Shown in pieces: positions 34,541-46,962 of a stretch of 64,000 bases of DNA (positions are counted from its first letter, which is position 1; every line of letters begins with the position of its first letter). The position numbers and the translations under genes are program-made. Source of the stretch: Zopfochytrium polystomum (Eukaryota > Chytridiomycota > Chytridiomycetes > Chytridiales > Chytridiaceae); contig JAIVFJ010000120.1 in the NCBI GenBank assembly GCA_025765615.1, forward strand, positions 122,001-186,000, in the 5' to 3' direction. The notes under the pieces were generated by a model, which did no database searches, was not told the origin of the DNA, and saw only the letters and a list, made by a program, of their open reading frames with translations.

Positions 34541-36055
34541 ATGAGATTATCTAGTAAATTTCTTGTCCTTTCTTGTTGTTGCATAGCGCGTGCATCCCCC
34601 GCATTGTTTTTGAGACCAAAGAACAGACAAATGCCAAAAGTGCCACCCAGAAGTCGCCACCATTTCCACCACCGCCACCGCAGCCGCCCTCGTGGCGTAT
34701 CTCCTGTCCGACAGTGCCGAGGCCGCCGCCTTCCCACGGCGCCTTCTGCTCGACCTCGGCGGACCCGCCGCCCGCGAGCTCCGCTGCGTGAGCCGTGCGT
34801 GGAACGATGCCCTCGTCTCGCGCGCTCGCTGCTGCTCCGCACTCGCTGTCGCCTCCATCGACGAACTCAACAACCTGGTGCACGATCTCGAAGGCGAGCT
34901 TGTTTGCCGCATTCATTTGTTCGACAGGATTCACGAAGACTCCGCCGACTCCGACGACTTCGACGACTCCGACGACTCCGACGACGCCATCCCCCCAGTC
35001 GCCCCCCCGTTATTTGATCCAAACCTCGTCACTTCCTTGCGCATTGCCTACCACAACATTGGGGAGCGGTCCCCGCACACGGCAACCCTGGTTTTCCCGC
35101 ACTTCAACAATTTGCGATTCCTCCACCTGGAGGCCTGCTTCCCGAGCGACTTTCTGCAGTGCCTCTCTGCTCCCAATGTTAGGACCGATTTGATTGAGGA
35201 CCTGAGCCTCATCGACCTCGAACAGCGCCAGCCTTGGCCGGTCGCCGCGGTGGCAACCCTTTTTTCAGCCTCGGAAGGGTCCCGGTTCCCGCGCCTGCAG
35301 AGACTCACCATCGGGGCTGAGGACTGGACTGTCAATGTCTCGGACGGCAGTGGCGATGAGGTCAGCGACGGAAGCTCCGGCGGCGGTAGCGTGGCCAACC
35401 CGATGCAACGCGCACCGCTCGAGTGCCTCACGGTGCGGCTTGCTTCATCCACCGTCGACAGCGAAGACGTAGGGAGCGCGGCGCTATTGCGTGCGCTCAG
35501 CAGAGCGCTTGGAACGCCCCATGTGCTCCGCCTGGTTCGCATGATATTTAAGGAGATTGACTACTACGACGATATAAGGATTCCCTGCCTTGGATCCTGC
35601 TTTCTCCCGCTGCTGGCCCTTTCCGAGCCCGGCATGTTTCCCGGATTGCGGGCGTTGGACCTTGTCGCTTGGCTGCCACTTTGGCGGCAAAACGGTACGA
35701 CCAGTTTATGAATTTGGGCGGTTGTTGCGGATGGAAAAGAGACAAGATAGAAAAGCTGACTCGCACTTCACCCCATCCACTTCTCTCTCGCCAACCTTTG
35801 ACAGACTCGTGGCTCTCCTCCCTTCTACATTCACGGCCGGATCTGGAGCGCTTAACCATCAGCGAGCGGCCAACCGGCTTCTGGTCCGACGAATCGGACG
35901 CTGTCGGAGACGCTGCCTTTGCTGCACTGGCGGAGCGGGCGCGGCGCGGCGTTACAGCTATCCGTTTATCTGACTGCATGTGGATGCGGCGGGAACGTGT
36001 TCAAGCCCTCGATGGTCTCCCAAACGTCGAGGTGGTCTGGTCGCCGCAGGATTAA
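34541..36055 (+). CDS. F-box-like protein with leucine-rich, repeat-like body
   Basis: Unnamed family; possibly a substrate adaptor. The main exons are 34651..35694 and 35805..36055, joined in phase over a 110-nt intron. The N-terminus reads PRRLLLDLGGPAARELRCVSRAWNDAL, resembling an F-box. An Asp/Ser-rich linker follows, then irregular leucine-rich segments (FNNLRFLHLEAC, FPRLQRLTIGAEDW, APLECLTVRLA, FPGLRALDLVAW, DLERLTISERP). The C-terminus reads RRERVQALDGLPNVEVVW. The first exon is uncertain: ATG 34541 with a 13-nt exon 34541..34553 splices in frame at 34651 and gives 435 codons. That ATG would sit only 24 bp after the dynein stop. A decayed inverted copy lies at 50524-52345, and the match extends into the 3' flank. 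Confidence 0.65.
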
Positions 36056-36104
36056 ATAGGGAGCGTGAGGATGAAAAGGTGGGGAGAACAATATCCACCA
36101 AAGA

Positions 36105-36171
36105 GGAGATTAGATTCGATGGTCTCCCAAATGTCGAGGTGGTCTTCTTCCCAGAGGATGGCGGGAAATAA
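36105..36171 (+). repeat. Partial tandem copy of the F-box gene 3' end
   Basis: A second copy of the gene's last coding segment follows the stop codon. The sequence beginning GATTCGATGGTCTCCCAAAT reads FDGLPNVEVVFFPEDGGK, against LDGLPNVEVVWSPQD in the gene. It has its own stop but no other gene parts. Confidence 0.75.
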
Positions 36172-36709
36172 ACAGTGAGTATGAAGGGCAGGGCGAAGAA
36201 TATCCGGCCAAGAGAAGATTGATCAAATTATGAAACGAGGTGTTGAAACCTTCCCAGCAGGAAACCGATGAGATTTATTGTCATTTTGGAGGTGGTGGTG
36301 GAGCGCGATAAGCTATCGGTCCAGGCTTTCGTAAAAGCATAGGCTGGAACTACATCAAGGGAATGTGAAATGGTGCAACGGGTTTGGCAGTCTGGTGTCG
36401 CGATAGAGCAAGTTTTGACCCCGCCGAGAGACAAAAAAACAAATAGCTGGCTTGTTGAAACCAAACGCCAAATTCGCGGTTTCGCCTCTTGGCTAGTTAC
36501 TGTACACCAATCGGCAGGCCCAAACTAGCGTATGTTACACCGTCTTTGTCATTAGGGTCATTGCGCGGTGTGAAAGGAAATTGTGGTTTGCTATGCAAAA
36601 AGGGTAAAGAGAAAAAAAGGGCGGGGGAAAAAGAACACAAAACCGAAACTATCCCAGCCACACAAACACAGTTTCGCCACTCTGCAAAGCTCCCATGTAT
36701 TATTTTGCC
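36172..36709. other. Intergenic region before MED13 3' end
   Basis: No open frame with family resemblance and no repeat of note, apart from an A-rich patch near 36600-36640. Confidence 0.5.
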
Positions 36710-39700
36710 TTAGAGTAGCTTAGCTAGGGCAACCGCGGCCTGATACACCCAGGGAAGTCCATCCGAAAACCCTCCCTCTCCAATCGTACTGGAGCCCAGG
36801 ATAAAGTCCGAAGAGCCCCGGTTTGCAAATCGAAGCGCATGATATTGCCGAATGATGTCTCTAACAATATTCACATGATGAGCTTGAGGCGGAGACACCG
36901 GGGCCGAAGGAATGACTCCCGGCGGGGAGCCGACCCCGCCCGTATTCAGCAATCCACCATTTGTGATAGGGACTGCCGCGGTAGGCGAGGGAACCGAAGA
37001 AACATCGCTGGTGGCGCTTTTGGTGAGCGTGCTTCCTTTCTCCCAACCAGAATAAATGGTTGGCATGGCATCCGCACTTCCACGTCTATGTTCTGGTGTG
37101 TAATGCCGAAGCAGGGATACTTCGAATGATCGACTGGCGGGTTGTTTGGGTGGTGGGAGTGCCGTTCGAATCGGGGATTGGCCGCTCCCCGACGATGCCG
37201 GAGTCGCAAGGCTCGCAACGCCGGCGCTACTTGTCGAAGATGCTGAAGTGGCAATCGGGGTTGCCGCATTCACGGGTGTGAATTCACTTGGAGGAGAGGA
37301 CACAAAGCCGCTGGTTCCTGCCGAGTCCCGCCTTGGCACGTCAATCAGCCAGCCAGTTGCAAGAGGGAGAATTGTACAAGGCAATGATGCGGGGAAAGTG
37401 CTCCGAGCTGACGAGGGCGAAGGAGTTAAGCGGAGGGGTGACCGATGATTTGCGAGGACGTAGCAGTACGAAGTTGGAGCGTCGTCGTGGTAATGTGATT
37501 CAGCAAAGCCAGTAGCGAAAGAATGATTTGGACTGGCCAAGTCCTCATCGGGAGGAGAATTGCAGCCAGCGGCCGGGGTAGACGGAAGCCCTGGTGTGGA
37601 AGGGCCAGGCGTCTGCGGGCCGGCAACCGTGGCGCTTACGTTTGCTCGGGTGGATCCCGAAAGCCAACCACGAAGGTCCATGAATGACATGTAGGTGTCG
37701 CCGGAGAAATTTACCAACGATACTGAGAGAACGGCAGCTGGTGGGAGAACACCTATTTGAGGAGAATCTGCGAAGAAAACTTTCTCCCAAACTTAACAAA
37801 GTTGGTAGTCAGTTACACGGCGTTCAATCTCAAAAAATCCCAGAACCAGGAGGTAACTTACGATGAACTTCCTCGTTCGTAATTGATCCATAACGGCCCA
37901 CTACGACGCGCCAGCGAAGCCCACCGTTTCCAGTGAAAGCCAGTGTTCGTCTCCAAAGACGGGTAAACAGCCCATCTAGACCCAGCTGATTTAACTGTGT
38001 TGCAACGAAACAATCAACGGCCTCGCCAAAGGAGTCGCACCAGGATGCTCCAATCCACCAGCGGCCGTTTGTCCACCGAACAAAGTAGGCTAAATGAATG
38101 ACTCGATCCGGTTCAAGAATAGAGCTCATCGCATAATCCACTGGACGTTTAACGGATAGCAGCTGCGTCGGATTGGAGCTAGCCTCGTATGAGAGAGTGT
38201 AGGTTGGAGTAAAAAGTCTTCCTCCACCAGTGCCAGCTGGTGTCGGCTTCCGGCACCGTGCGTAGATGCCAAAACAGAAGTCGCGCATCTGAAATGCCTT
38301 TCCTAACTCTCTGCAGGCTGAAAAACTCAAGAGAAGGTCAAGGGGAAGGACAACGGGAACGACCCGAGACAGGACATCATCGAGTTCGCAGTGAGACATT
38401 TCCGCAATCGACCGCAGGAACTCAGCCGACAAGGTCGTCATCTCAAGGTGGGATTGTGGGCGATGGGGAAAGCAGTTGGGGATGAAAATGACGTGCGATG
38501 ACTGTTTCGAATTAGATTGGGTAGTCTCCACCATAGATTGAGACAGGTGCCGCGCTGCAAGGTGGGATTCGTTTAGTCAAATATTTTCAACTTCGAGCAG
38601 AGGTGCACACCTAGAATAGCTAGTGCTTCTTTGTACTTAGATACCAAGCGGTTGTCTTCTCCTCCCGCTGCGCCTGATTTTCGATGAGCGTGTTTCGGAC
38701 GTTTTGTCAGCGAACTCACCTTCTGCCGACATGTAAAATAGCCCATCGTCGCCAGGTTTCAGGGATATGTATGGTGTGCATTGCCCAAAGTTTCCGGCAT
38801 CCCACACTGTTCGAAACTCCGAACACCAATATCGTAAAGAGTCCGCGATGTCCGGATTATGAGGACACAACATCATAAAGTCAATGTCCTTCATACCCCC
38901 TCTTGGTGCTATTCTCAACTTGTCCCAAAAGCGAATTGAAGCGGTACTGAGGCTAACAAGATGGGAGTCGTGGTAAAGAATAATGGAAGGTGCTTCGAGC
39001 GGTTCAAGTATTTGCTCTGTTGGTCGGCGTTTCTTTCGTATCTGGAAGCGCCCGTATTTGGACATTGACTTGTCCACTTCTGAAAGGAGAACTAAGCTTT
39101 AGCTTGGACAGAAGCAATGAGGCACATTGGCTGTCCTCACCATGTGCGTCGAAAAATTGCTGAACATTAAGCATGTTTTTTATACCAAGTCCAGAGTCCC
39201 TCTCCTGAGTGTTTCCGTTTACAGATTTGGTCGAAAATATGTGGCTGAAGAGTGAGGAGAGGCGACATAGGACAGCATATTGAAACAGCGGATGATAGTC
39301 CAGACTAGGAGTTTCAGAACTTCGATGGTTGAAGTGCAGCCAGCGATGTTCTCGGCCAAGCGCATAACCATCGACAAGAAGAGAGATGACCAACTCGTCA
39401 AGCTCGAAAGCAACCTCATTCTGCGGGGTACTGAGCGAAGGATCTTCTTGGCTTTCAACACCCGAGTCTTTTGGGATGACAAGAAATGGCAAAAGGCTGC
39501 TTGAGTCCGCCCGCCCCATAAGGTCTTCACTCATCGATGAAGCAGCCCCGATGCTCAATGGTGAGATAAATATTGGCGCAAAAGCTTGCGCGCCCGCCAC
39601 CTGACGCCCTGTGTCTGTGGATATATCGCTGGCCTCGCTGAGAGAAGTCTCGTCCTCGCTTTCAGACGATTCCTCAACTTTCTCTCCAACAGCTGGTCCG

Positions 39701-42051
39701 TCATTGTACCTGGGCCGTTTCCGCTCTCTTGCTCTTTCTCCAAGCGTCCGTTTGAGGCCTAGGTTGGGGCTGTAAGAAAACTGCCCACCTGGCCCGTACT
39801 TCCGCCTGTCTGAAGAAGCCTTACTCTCCCATACTAGATTGTAATCGATTAAGATCGATCGCCACCTTTCTGGCATGAGAGAATTTGCTGCCAAAGGCTC
39901 GCCAGACTCTTCAAAAATCTTCACTTCAAAAGGTGGTCGGGTCACTGAAATGGCGGCTGGAGTGGGGTCGTTTTCTGGTTTTGATGGCACGGAGCAATTA
40001 CTTTGAAATAGGAGGGTATCGTCGCCGATGCTGGAAGTTGGAGGACAAGGCGTGGCTGGTGGGGGGCTCATTCCGTTCGAAGCGATATGGCTTGGGGTAG
40101 CATAAGGGGCTGGCGTGAATGGTGCCGGTGAAACTGTAGCGAAAGGCTGTTGAGCAGGCGTGGCCGGAAAAGTGAAAGGAGACGGCGATGTGCCCGCCGG
40201 GAGTGCCGGGGACACGGCAGAGAACCCGTTTGTGACGGGCGTTGTTCCTGATCCCGTTCCAACGAAAACATCGAAGTCGCTGTCATCTATAACTGCCAAA
40301 TCCAGATCAACCATATCACTGCCGTCACCCATATTGAGGGATAGGTCCGAGAAAGGATCGTCGCTTGGCAACATCATAGAGTAGTTGCTGAAAGACTGCT
40401 TTGTCTCGGGGACGGCAGACGGTAGTGGGGCGGGTTCTTCAGGTAAAAGAGACACTGCCGCTTGAGCGGTTGCTATTTCCTGGAGTCTGGTGTGAAGAAT
40501 TGAGCAGAAATGACAAGCAAGACCATGGGAACGCGCGCTGACCTTTTGGCCTCCTCCGCCTCCTTTCTGGCTTTCTCTTCCGCTTCTTTCTTTCGACTTT
40601 CCAGAAGAACTTCCGTCGCGCCGCCGTCAACGAGACTCAGTTCGATGGACCGGCGGCTGGCGTCGAAGCAACCGGAAATATCCAGCCCCATCAACAGCGG
40701 CGCTTGCCCATTTCCACTGCTCCAGGAACCAACTAAACTAACAAGGTCGTCGGTCCACATCCATTTGAGGAAATCGGAACGGTACTGGTCCAGGAGCTTG
40801 GCCGGAAAGTGCTCACACTGCACAGATGCAAGCACAGTTGGGTACTCCGTCACAAAGCGCCCGTCCCCGACGGAGACCTTTATAACTGAGGGAATCTGCG
40901 GCGAGTTTAAGGGTGGTTGCAACATGCTTTCGGGATAACCATATAGGCTTGACCATCTAGTGGCTTCTGGACATCGCTTTTGTTTTGCGGGTTGGGCTGA
41001 CGCCACAAATCGACCTTTCAAGCCCGCAGGACTCAATGTCACTGACAACAGAATGTATGAATGTAAGTTTTAAACGACACCATAATTGAAGCAAACCATC
41101 GAGCTCCATGCCGGGGGAAAAGTCGGAGGCAAGTAAGCTGCGAAAGGACGACTTGCTGAGTTTGAGTTGCAAAACTAGGTTAGGCCCAACACTTGATAAG
41201 TTCACCTCCACTGAAGGCAGCAACCTGTTTTCATCATGCTGTCAACAAGCACAAGCGCAAAACAACAGTAGCTCACTGGTCATTCGCGTGAAAGGGATTG
41301 AACGCCATTAGCGGCAATCGGCCGAGCCTCATGAAATACGGGGTCAATAGGAAAGTGGATCGCACTCGTATTATTCCCACAGGGGCAAATATTCTGAGAT
41401 CTTCAAATTTAACACTGCAGTGGATCAAACACGGTGAACAACCTCTCCAGCAAGTTCATAACAGCCTCCAAAAAAAGTCGACCAGGCTTTGTTGAGCTCA
41501 GTGGCGACCCCGAATCCACGTTGAGCACTCCATCTTCCGATACAGTCAACGCTGTCTGCAGAGGCTGTGGCATAGCTGGCAGTTCGCCGTCTCGTATGTC
41601 AAAAACCCACAGCTCCGCAATCTGGACCATGCCGAATGACAGACGATTCAGATTGCCTTTCAAATTGGCGTTGAGGAGACATACCTCAACGTTTTGACGA
41701 TCGGTTCCCTGCCGCACGCAAACGGAAGGAATCCTTCGATCCAGCCACCACCGATGCGTCTGGAGCAAGGGATTTTCGATCAGACCAGGCGAGTCCAAAC
41801 GAGGTGGAGTCCGATGGGAATAGCACCGCCATCGAATCCGTGTCAAAGTCTGTGTCCAGGATTTGAAAAACGGAGGTAAGCCGGAAGGCTCAGTACAAAG
41901 CGTTGCTGCGAAGAACGAGAACTCGTCAAGTGATCGGCCGATAATCCCGCGGTTGGAGCAACCACCACCGTTCACCCGACCTGGGCTCTCCCGCTGGCAA
42001 ACTAACCGTTAGGAACGAGTTTGTTAGGAAGTCATCGTGGACATTTGACAT
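36710..42051 (-). CDS. Mediator subunit MED13 (SRB9) of the CDK8 kinase module
   Basis: Large scaffold of the Mediator kinase module. Supported exons from the middle onward: 41224..41097, 41041..40543, 40486..39141, 39079..38720, 38673..38611, 38554..37862 and 37767..36710, all in phase. Family marks: acidic DMVDLDLAVIDDSDFDVF; APSIILYHDSHLVSLSTASIRFWDKL then GGMKDIDFMMLCPHN; EDNRLVSKYKEALAIL; and the C-terminal YFVRWTNGRWWIGASWCDSFGE with LRWRVVVGRYGSI. The 5' part is less sure. The first ATG at 42051 (MSNVHDDFLTNSF) must splice to an exon containing TEPSGLPPFFKSW. The next part (IAELWVFD, exon start 41621) runs to about 41440, and the segment IFAPVGIIRVRS down to 41277 is in another frame. 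The 63-nt interval 41622..41684 has splice signals but is open in frame. Total is about 1500 aa. Confidence 0.82.
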
Positions 42052-42127
42052 TTTCCTTTCGTTTTTTTCTCTTTTTTCTGTTTGCGTTTGCGGAGTCTCA
42101 TGATCCAAACTCAAGATGCAACACGAA

Positions 42128-43128
42128 TCAACAACCCCTTCCTCCCTTGCTGTACGGGATGGAAACAAAACCGAGCCGAGCGGGAAGCGATGCTGGTGAT
42201 GAATCAGCTTCGAACGGAATCCGATGCTTCCCAACCGACTCGGAGGAGCGTGAAGCAGGCGCATCGTGCAAATCGTTGCGCCGCACTCGCCCCAGTTCAT
42301 CGAAGTCGATGGACGAGTAACCGGCGTCTTCCATCGCAGGTATCCCTGAGTGCGCTTGAGCAGGCGGCGAACCTGGCAGATAGCGATCCGATGCAGCCGA
42401 CGGTCGACTTGGTCTGCGTCCTCTGTCCGGCCCGTTGCACCGGCAAAAGGCCTTGAATCGAACCAACTCCCGTTCCAGACTGTGAAACCGTTCCCTGGCC
42501 TCTCGCAACAGCCGCTCAGACTCTCGCCTTTGCCAGTCCACACTCTGCAGTGCCATCTCCCTTTTTTGAAGCTCCCCCAACAGCCTTTCGTTTTGTACCA
42601 TGGCGGCGTGCCTTTCCCGTAAGTATCGACGGCTCGCTGCTTGTTCTTCTCGAAGTGCCTCTGTAGCCGTTTTCAACCTCGAAAATAGCTCACGTATGAT
42701 TGATATAAGAGCATCCTGTTGTCCTCGGGGCAGTGGCGATAGGTGCGGTAGCTTTGGCAAGGATGCGTTCAGGAGCATTTTGGCAATTATTGCCCTTTCC
42801 ACAATGAGTGTGGCGTCTTCCAGTGTCATGCACTTCACCTCGCTTGCCAGTGTAGTGGTACAACGCGGCGAGGAGGTCGCCGTTTGCACGGAACGATCAG
42901 GTCGACCAGATCCAAGCATTGCTGGGTTAATTGGCTTCGAAATTCAAATCCCGATACGTCAAGCGCACATACTTTCGGAGTTTCGACAGAAATGTGAACG
43001 TCCGACAGCATATCCCCAACTTTCATTGACCTCAACCTTTTCGAACATAGAATGCCTTTTTCACATTTGTGCTTAAGCAAGCACGTGCTCAGCAGCTCCC
43101 ACTTCTGGCCAGATACACTAAAATGCAT
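42128..43128 (-). CDS. Coiled-coil protein of unknown function
   Basis: I do not recognise this gene. The model has two exons, 43128..42839 and 42794..42128, with a 44-nt intron (GTGAAG donor, GGAAAG acceptor) and 318 codons. The N-terminal third (MHFSVSGQKWELLSTCLLKH) has no motif I know. A long helix with heptad-like charge follows: LISIIRELFSRLKTATEALR, EEQAASRRYLRERHAAM, ERLLGELQKREMALQ, WQRRESERLLREARERF, HSLERELVRFKAF. The tail is polar and Pro/Ser/Arg-rich. It could be a centrosomal or basal-body component by general look, but that is a guess. It starts 64 bp from the divergent iron-transporter gene, and its stop is 76 bp upstream of the MED13 start. Confidence 0.55.
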
Positions 43129-43192
43129 ATTGCTGCCTTCGTTCGACCACTGGCGAAGAAATTTTCCATTTGTGTGGCGTTTTTCTTGGGCA
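43129..43192. promoter_or_regulatory. 64-bp divergent promoter, coiled-coil gene / VIT
   Basis: Start codons of two divergent genes are only 64 bp apart, if the chosen ATGs are right. No TATA element is seen. Confidence 0.4.
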
Positions 43193-44556
43193 ATGCACTC
43201 AACCAGCAGCGGTGCGAGTCGCAAGACTCCAGCAGCTTCACCTTCGCAACCACATCAGTCTCGGTCCCAAGATTCTTCGGCTGTGAACACCCCCCTAGCA
43301 TCCTCTGCAGCCATTGTTGGCGCCGATCCATTTGCGGATCGCCAACCAAGCTCGAAAGCTCCTCTGCGGCCTCTGTCCGAAGCGACCACCATCATTGCGG
43401 CCGAGCCGCCGGCATACACAATTGGGGAATATGTCTTTTCAACAGTAACACGGCCTTTGGACGATGACTGTGTCTCAATCCGATCTGACCATTCATCGAC
43501 CTCGATGCTCTCCCATGCCTCCATTGAATCCCACATCGAACCGCACTTTGCCGGCGCTGAAGTGGTTAGAGTAAGTACTTACACCTCCTTTCCACTTCGC
43601 ATGTGGCTCGATCGGAACTGACATTTCGTACGAAGGACGTCATCGTTGGGTCAGTTCAGCCTCGTCTGTTTCCAGCTAACACCCAACGTAAGGTTGTCCG
43701 ATGGACTCACGGTTCCTTTTGCTCTCGCGGCGGGACTTGCATCTCTTGGAAACTCAAAGATTGTGGTAACTGCTGGTGTTGCGGGTAAGAATTTCAATTT
43801 CTGCGATAATGCTGTTTGATACGATCCGGGACCTAGAAATCGTTGCGGGGGCGATATCCATGGGTCTTGGAGGATACTTAGCGGGAAAGTCTGAAATTGA
43901 GCACTATGATTCCGAACGAGACAGGGAGTTCGCTGAGATATCTGCCATGCCAGAGCGGGAGGAGCAGGAAATTGTCGATATCTTTACTGTGAGAGCACCC
44001 AGGTAGCGCCCAGATTTCTTCCTAATGAAGTGCTCTTTTTAGCCGTACGGCTTAGATAGAAAAGCTGTTCAACCCCTGCTCTCGGTTCTTAAGGATGATC
44101 CGGAAAAATGGGTTGACTTCATGATGCGATTCGAGCTTAGCCTTGAACGACCCAACGCCAGCCGATCTTGGATTAGTGCAATCACGATCGGGTTCTCTTA
44201 TCTTGTAGGTAGATGTTTCAAAGTTGGCCCACATTAATTCAGCGCAGATGGGTGGCACGGTTCCCCTTGTGCCGTATACGCTCGACGAGCACGCCGAAAG
44301 AGCTTTCGTAGTTTCAGTCATTGCTACCTTGACTGTTTTACTGATATTCGGATACATCAAAGCGGTGCTCCTTGGGGTGAGCAAGCCAGTGTCCTCCGCC
44401 TGTAAGTTGCTTTGCACTTTCCTCCCACCCTTTCTTGGAGCTAATACGCGAGCATGTGGCTGTCTGATAGTCCAAATGATGTTTATTGGGGCCTGCGCCG
44501 CTGGAGTCGCGTATGGTGTTGCCAAGCTCCTTCCATCACCCCTTTTCTTTGGTTGA
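43193..44556 (+). CDS. CCC1/VIT-type vacuolar Fe2+/Mn2+ transporter
   Basis: Imports iron or manganese into the vacuole. Seven exons: 43193..43570, 43636..43649, 43693..43784, 43837..43988, 44043..44204, 44248..44401 and 44471..44556, giving 345 codons. Exon 2 is only 14 nt (DVIVG); it is fixed by phase and by the family motif DVIVGLSDGLTVPFALAAGL, which spans exons 2-3. The family pattern then continues: VTAGVAEIVAGAISMGLGGYLAGKSE, a charged cytosolic loop (RDREFAEI, REEQEIVDIF, DPEKWVDFMMRFEL) that binds metal in VIT proteins, and three helices (GGTVPLVPY, VLLIFGYIKA, FIGACAAGVAYGVAKLL). The first 125 residues are disordered Ser/Pro-rich. Confidence 0.92.
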
Positions 44557-44772
44557 TTTTTCTTTTTCCCTTTGTGAATTGACTTGGCCACGCTTGAATG
44601 GTGGCGAGGAAGAAAAGTGCAACAAAAAAAGGAGGTTTCATCATCCACATCTGCTCCCAAACACATACGTTCCTCTTGCCCCGCCTCCCGAACCCCCGAC
44701 GCGCGCCATGAGCGAGAGTGAGTGTCATGGGCCTTCGCCATTCTTGTGTTCTGACTATCCTCCACCACCTCG

Positions 44773-46646
44773 ATGATCGAACAAACCACCTCCACTAATC
44801 GATCAGTGGAAGAGGACGATGACTATATGGAATCATACGATGAGAATGATCTCGACGATGGGGAGGACGAAGCCAGCGATGAAGGGGGCGAGGACAACAC
44901 CTTCTTTGCCCCCGTCGTTCCAGACAAGGATGTCAAAAAGCCTTACGAAGTTGACTTCATTGTCCACTCCTCCCAAGCCATCTCCAGCTTCCAACAAGAT
45001 GAGGTGAAGCATGTGGCCGGTATCTTGGGCTGCCTGGAACAACATGCTGCTACGCTGCTTCGCTACTTTCGGTGGAATAAGGAAAGGCTCATTGAAAGAT
45101 ATATGGACTCTCCTGCGGATGTTTGTGCAAAAGCCGGCGTTATCCTCGACTCGTCAAAGCAGCCACGGTTCACTGCTGTTTCGGGGTTCGAGTGCCCAAT
45201 CTGCTACGACGATACCCCTGGCCTCGAGACTTTGGCACTGTCATGCGGACACCGATTTTGTCGCAACTGCACTGTACGCTATCTCACACAAAAGATCGCG
45301 GAGGAGGGCGAAAGTCGAAGAATAATGTGCCTTGAATCAACCTGTAAGGTCATCGTTGACGAAAAGACTGTTGCGCTTGTTGTGTCCGCAAAGGATCTTC
45401 AGAAGTAGGACTTTGCCCAGCTAAGTTTCCAATGCTGACGATCATCTAGATATGAGAATCTTCTTCTTCGGACCTATGTCGACGATAACCCGAACATCAA
45501 GTGGTGTCCTTCTCCTAACTGGTGAGTGTAGGTCGAGTGGTTGCGCCACTAAATCACTTTTCAGCGACTATGCAATCGAATGCAAAGTTCCCGCTTCAGC
45601 ATTAGATGAAATTGTTCCCACCGTAACGTGCGCTTGCGGTTATCACTTCTGCTTTGGTTGCGGAATGGCCGATCACCAGCCCTGCATTTGCAGCTTGGTC
45701 AAGCTGTGGCTTAAGAAATGCGAAGATGACTCCGAAACTGCAAACTGGATTTCCGCAAACACCGTCAGTTCGACTTTTTTGCAAAAAGTCTCCCTAAAAC
45801 AAATTCCTTTTGCAGAAAGAATGCGAGAAGTGCCAATCGACGATCGAGAAGAACGGAGGTTGTAATCATATGACGTGCCGAAAGTGCAAATACGAGTAAG
45901 AATTAGCGTGGACTGTCCATTACTCTCTTCTCACAACAAAAAGGTTTTGTTGGGTGTGTCTTGGCCCGTGGTCGGAACATGGTACCCAATGGTACAACTG
46001 CAATCGGTATGATGAAAAGAACAGTGTCGACGCAAGGGACTCGCAGGCCAAGTCAAGGCAGGCACTCGAACGCTACCTCCATGTAAGCTTTCACCGATCA
46101 GGAGAAGGATTTGGGATCTGACCACCTTTTTCCTTGCAGTACTACAACCGCTATGCGAATCATGAACAATCTGCAAAACTGGACAAGGAGCTTTACGAGA
46201 AGACTGAGAAAAAGATGGAGGAAATGCAGAAGAGCTCCGAACTGTCGTGGATCGAAGTGCAGTTCTTAAAGAAGGCTGTTGAGGTGCTACTGGCGTCGCG
46301 GATGACTTTGAAGTGGACGTACTGCTTTGCGTACTACTTGACCAAGTGCAACTCGACAGATTTGTTCGAAGACAACCAAAGGGACCTTGAAATGGTTGTT
46401 GAGCAGCTTTCCGAGCTTCTGGAGAAGCCCATTGAGCCGGACAAGATTGCAATTCTGAAGCAGCAAGTGCTGGACAAGACAGTATACGTGTCTTCTCGTA
46501 GGGAGGTACTGCTTTCCGCGACAGCCAAGGACCTTCAAGAGCAGAAGTGGTCATTCGTTGTTGATGTGAAGACCAAGGCCTCTGCGGGACCGTCGGCTGC
46601 CTCATCGTCGTCTTCGGCGTCTTCGTCTGGTTCGCTGCGGCCGTGA
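44773..46646 (+). CDS. Ariadne-type RBR E3 ubiquitin ligase (ARIH1-like)
   Basis: RING-between-RING ligase that works with NEDD8-activated cullins. Six exons: 44773..45404, 45450..45521, 45565..45763, 45816..45895, 45944..46082 and 46140..46646, giving 542 codons, close to ARIH1 (557). Order: acidic start, UBA-like region ([21 protein letters not shown]), RING1 ([26 protein letters not shown], split over two lines of Cys/His pairs), IBR ([18 protein letters not shown]), RING2 ([19 protein letters not shown] with the catalytic Cys in NGGC, then FCWVCLGPW), and the Ariadne domain ([25 protein letters not shown]). An alternative start at 44708 with a GTGAGT donor at 44718 and acceptor before 44812 would give MSEMEEDDDY; both are possible. 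Confidence 0.94.
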
Positions 46647-46700
46647 CATTCGAGAAACTTATGGGCGGAAGGGTTTTCACTATACTGAAAATCAACCAGA

Positions 46701-46744
46701 AAGAAAAAAAAAAAAAAAAAAAAAAAAAAAGAAAGAAAAAAAAA
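46701..46744. repeat. Poly(A)-rich tract downstream of the ariadne gene
   Basis: About 40 nt of almost pure A, interrupted by G, lie 55 nt past the stop codon. A/T-rich sequence continues to about 46900. Confidence 0.8.
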
Positions 46745-46962
46745 ACACACAGCACAAAACCGAAAGACTCTCTCAATTTTTGCTGCCCAGAGCCCAGATA
46801 AAAGAACGTATACGATATTAATATTAAAAGGTGCAAGACCCCCCAAAACCGAACAAAAACAACGAAAAAAAGAAAACAAGAAAAAAGAAAAATAAAAAAT
46901 GAAGTGGTGATGAAGGGGCACAGAGCCTTTTCGTTCTTGTTTCAAGCAGAAGTCGGAGGAGC

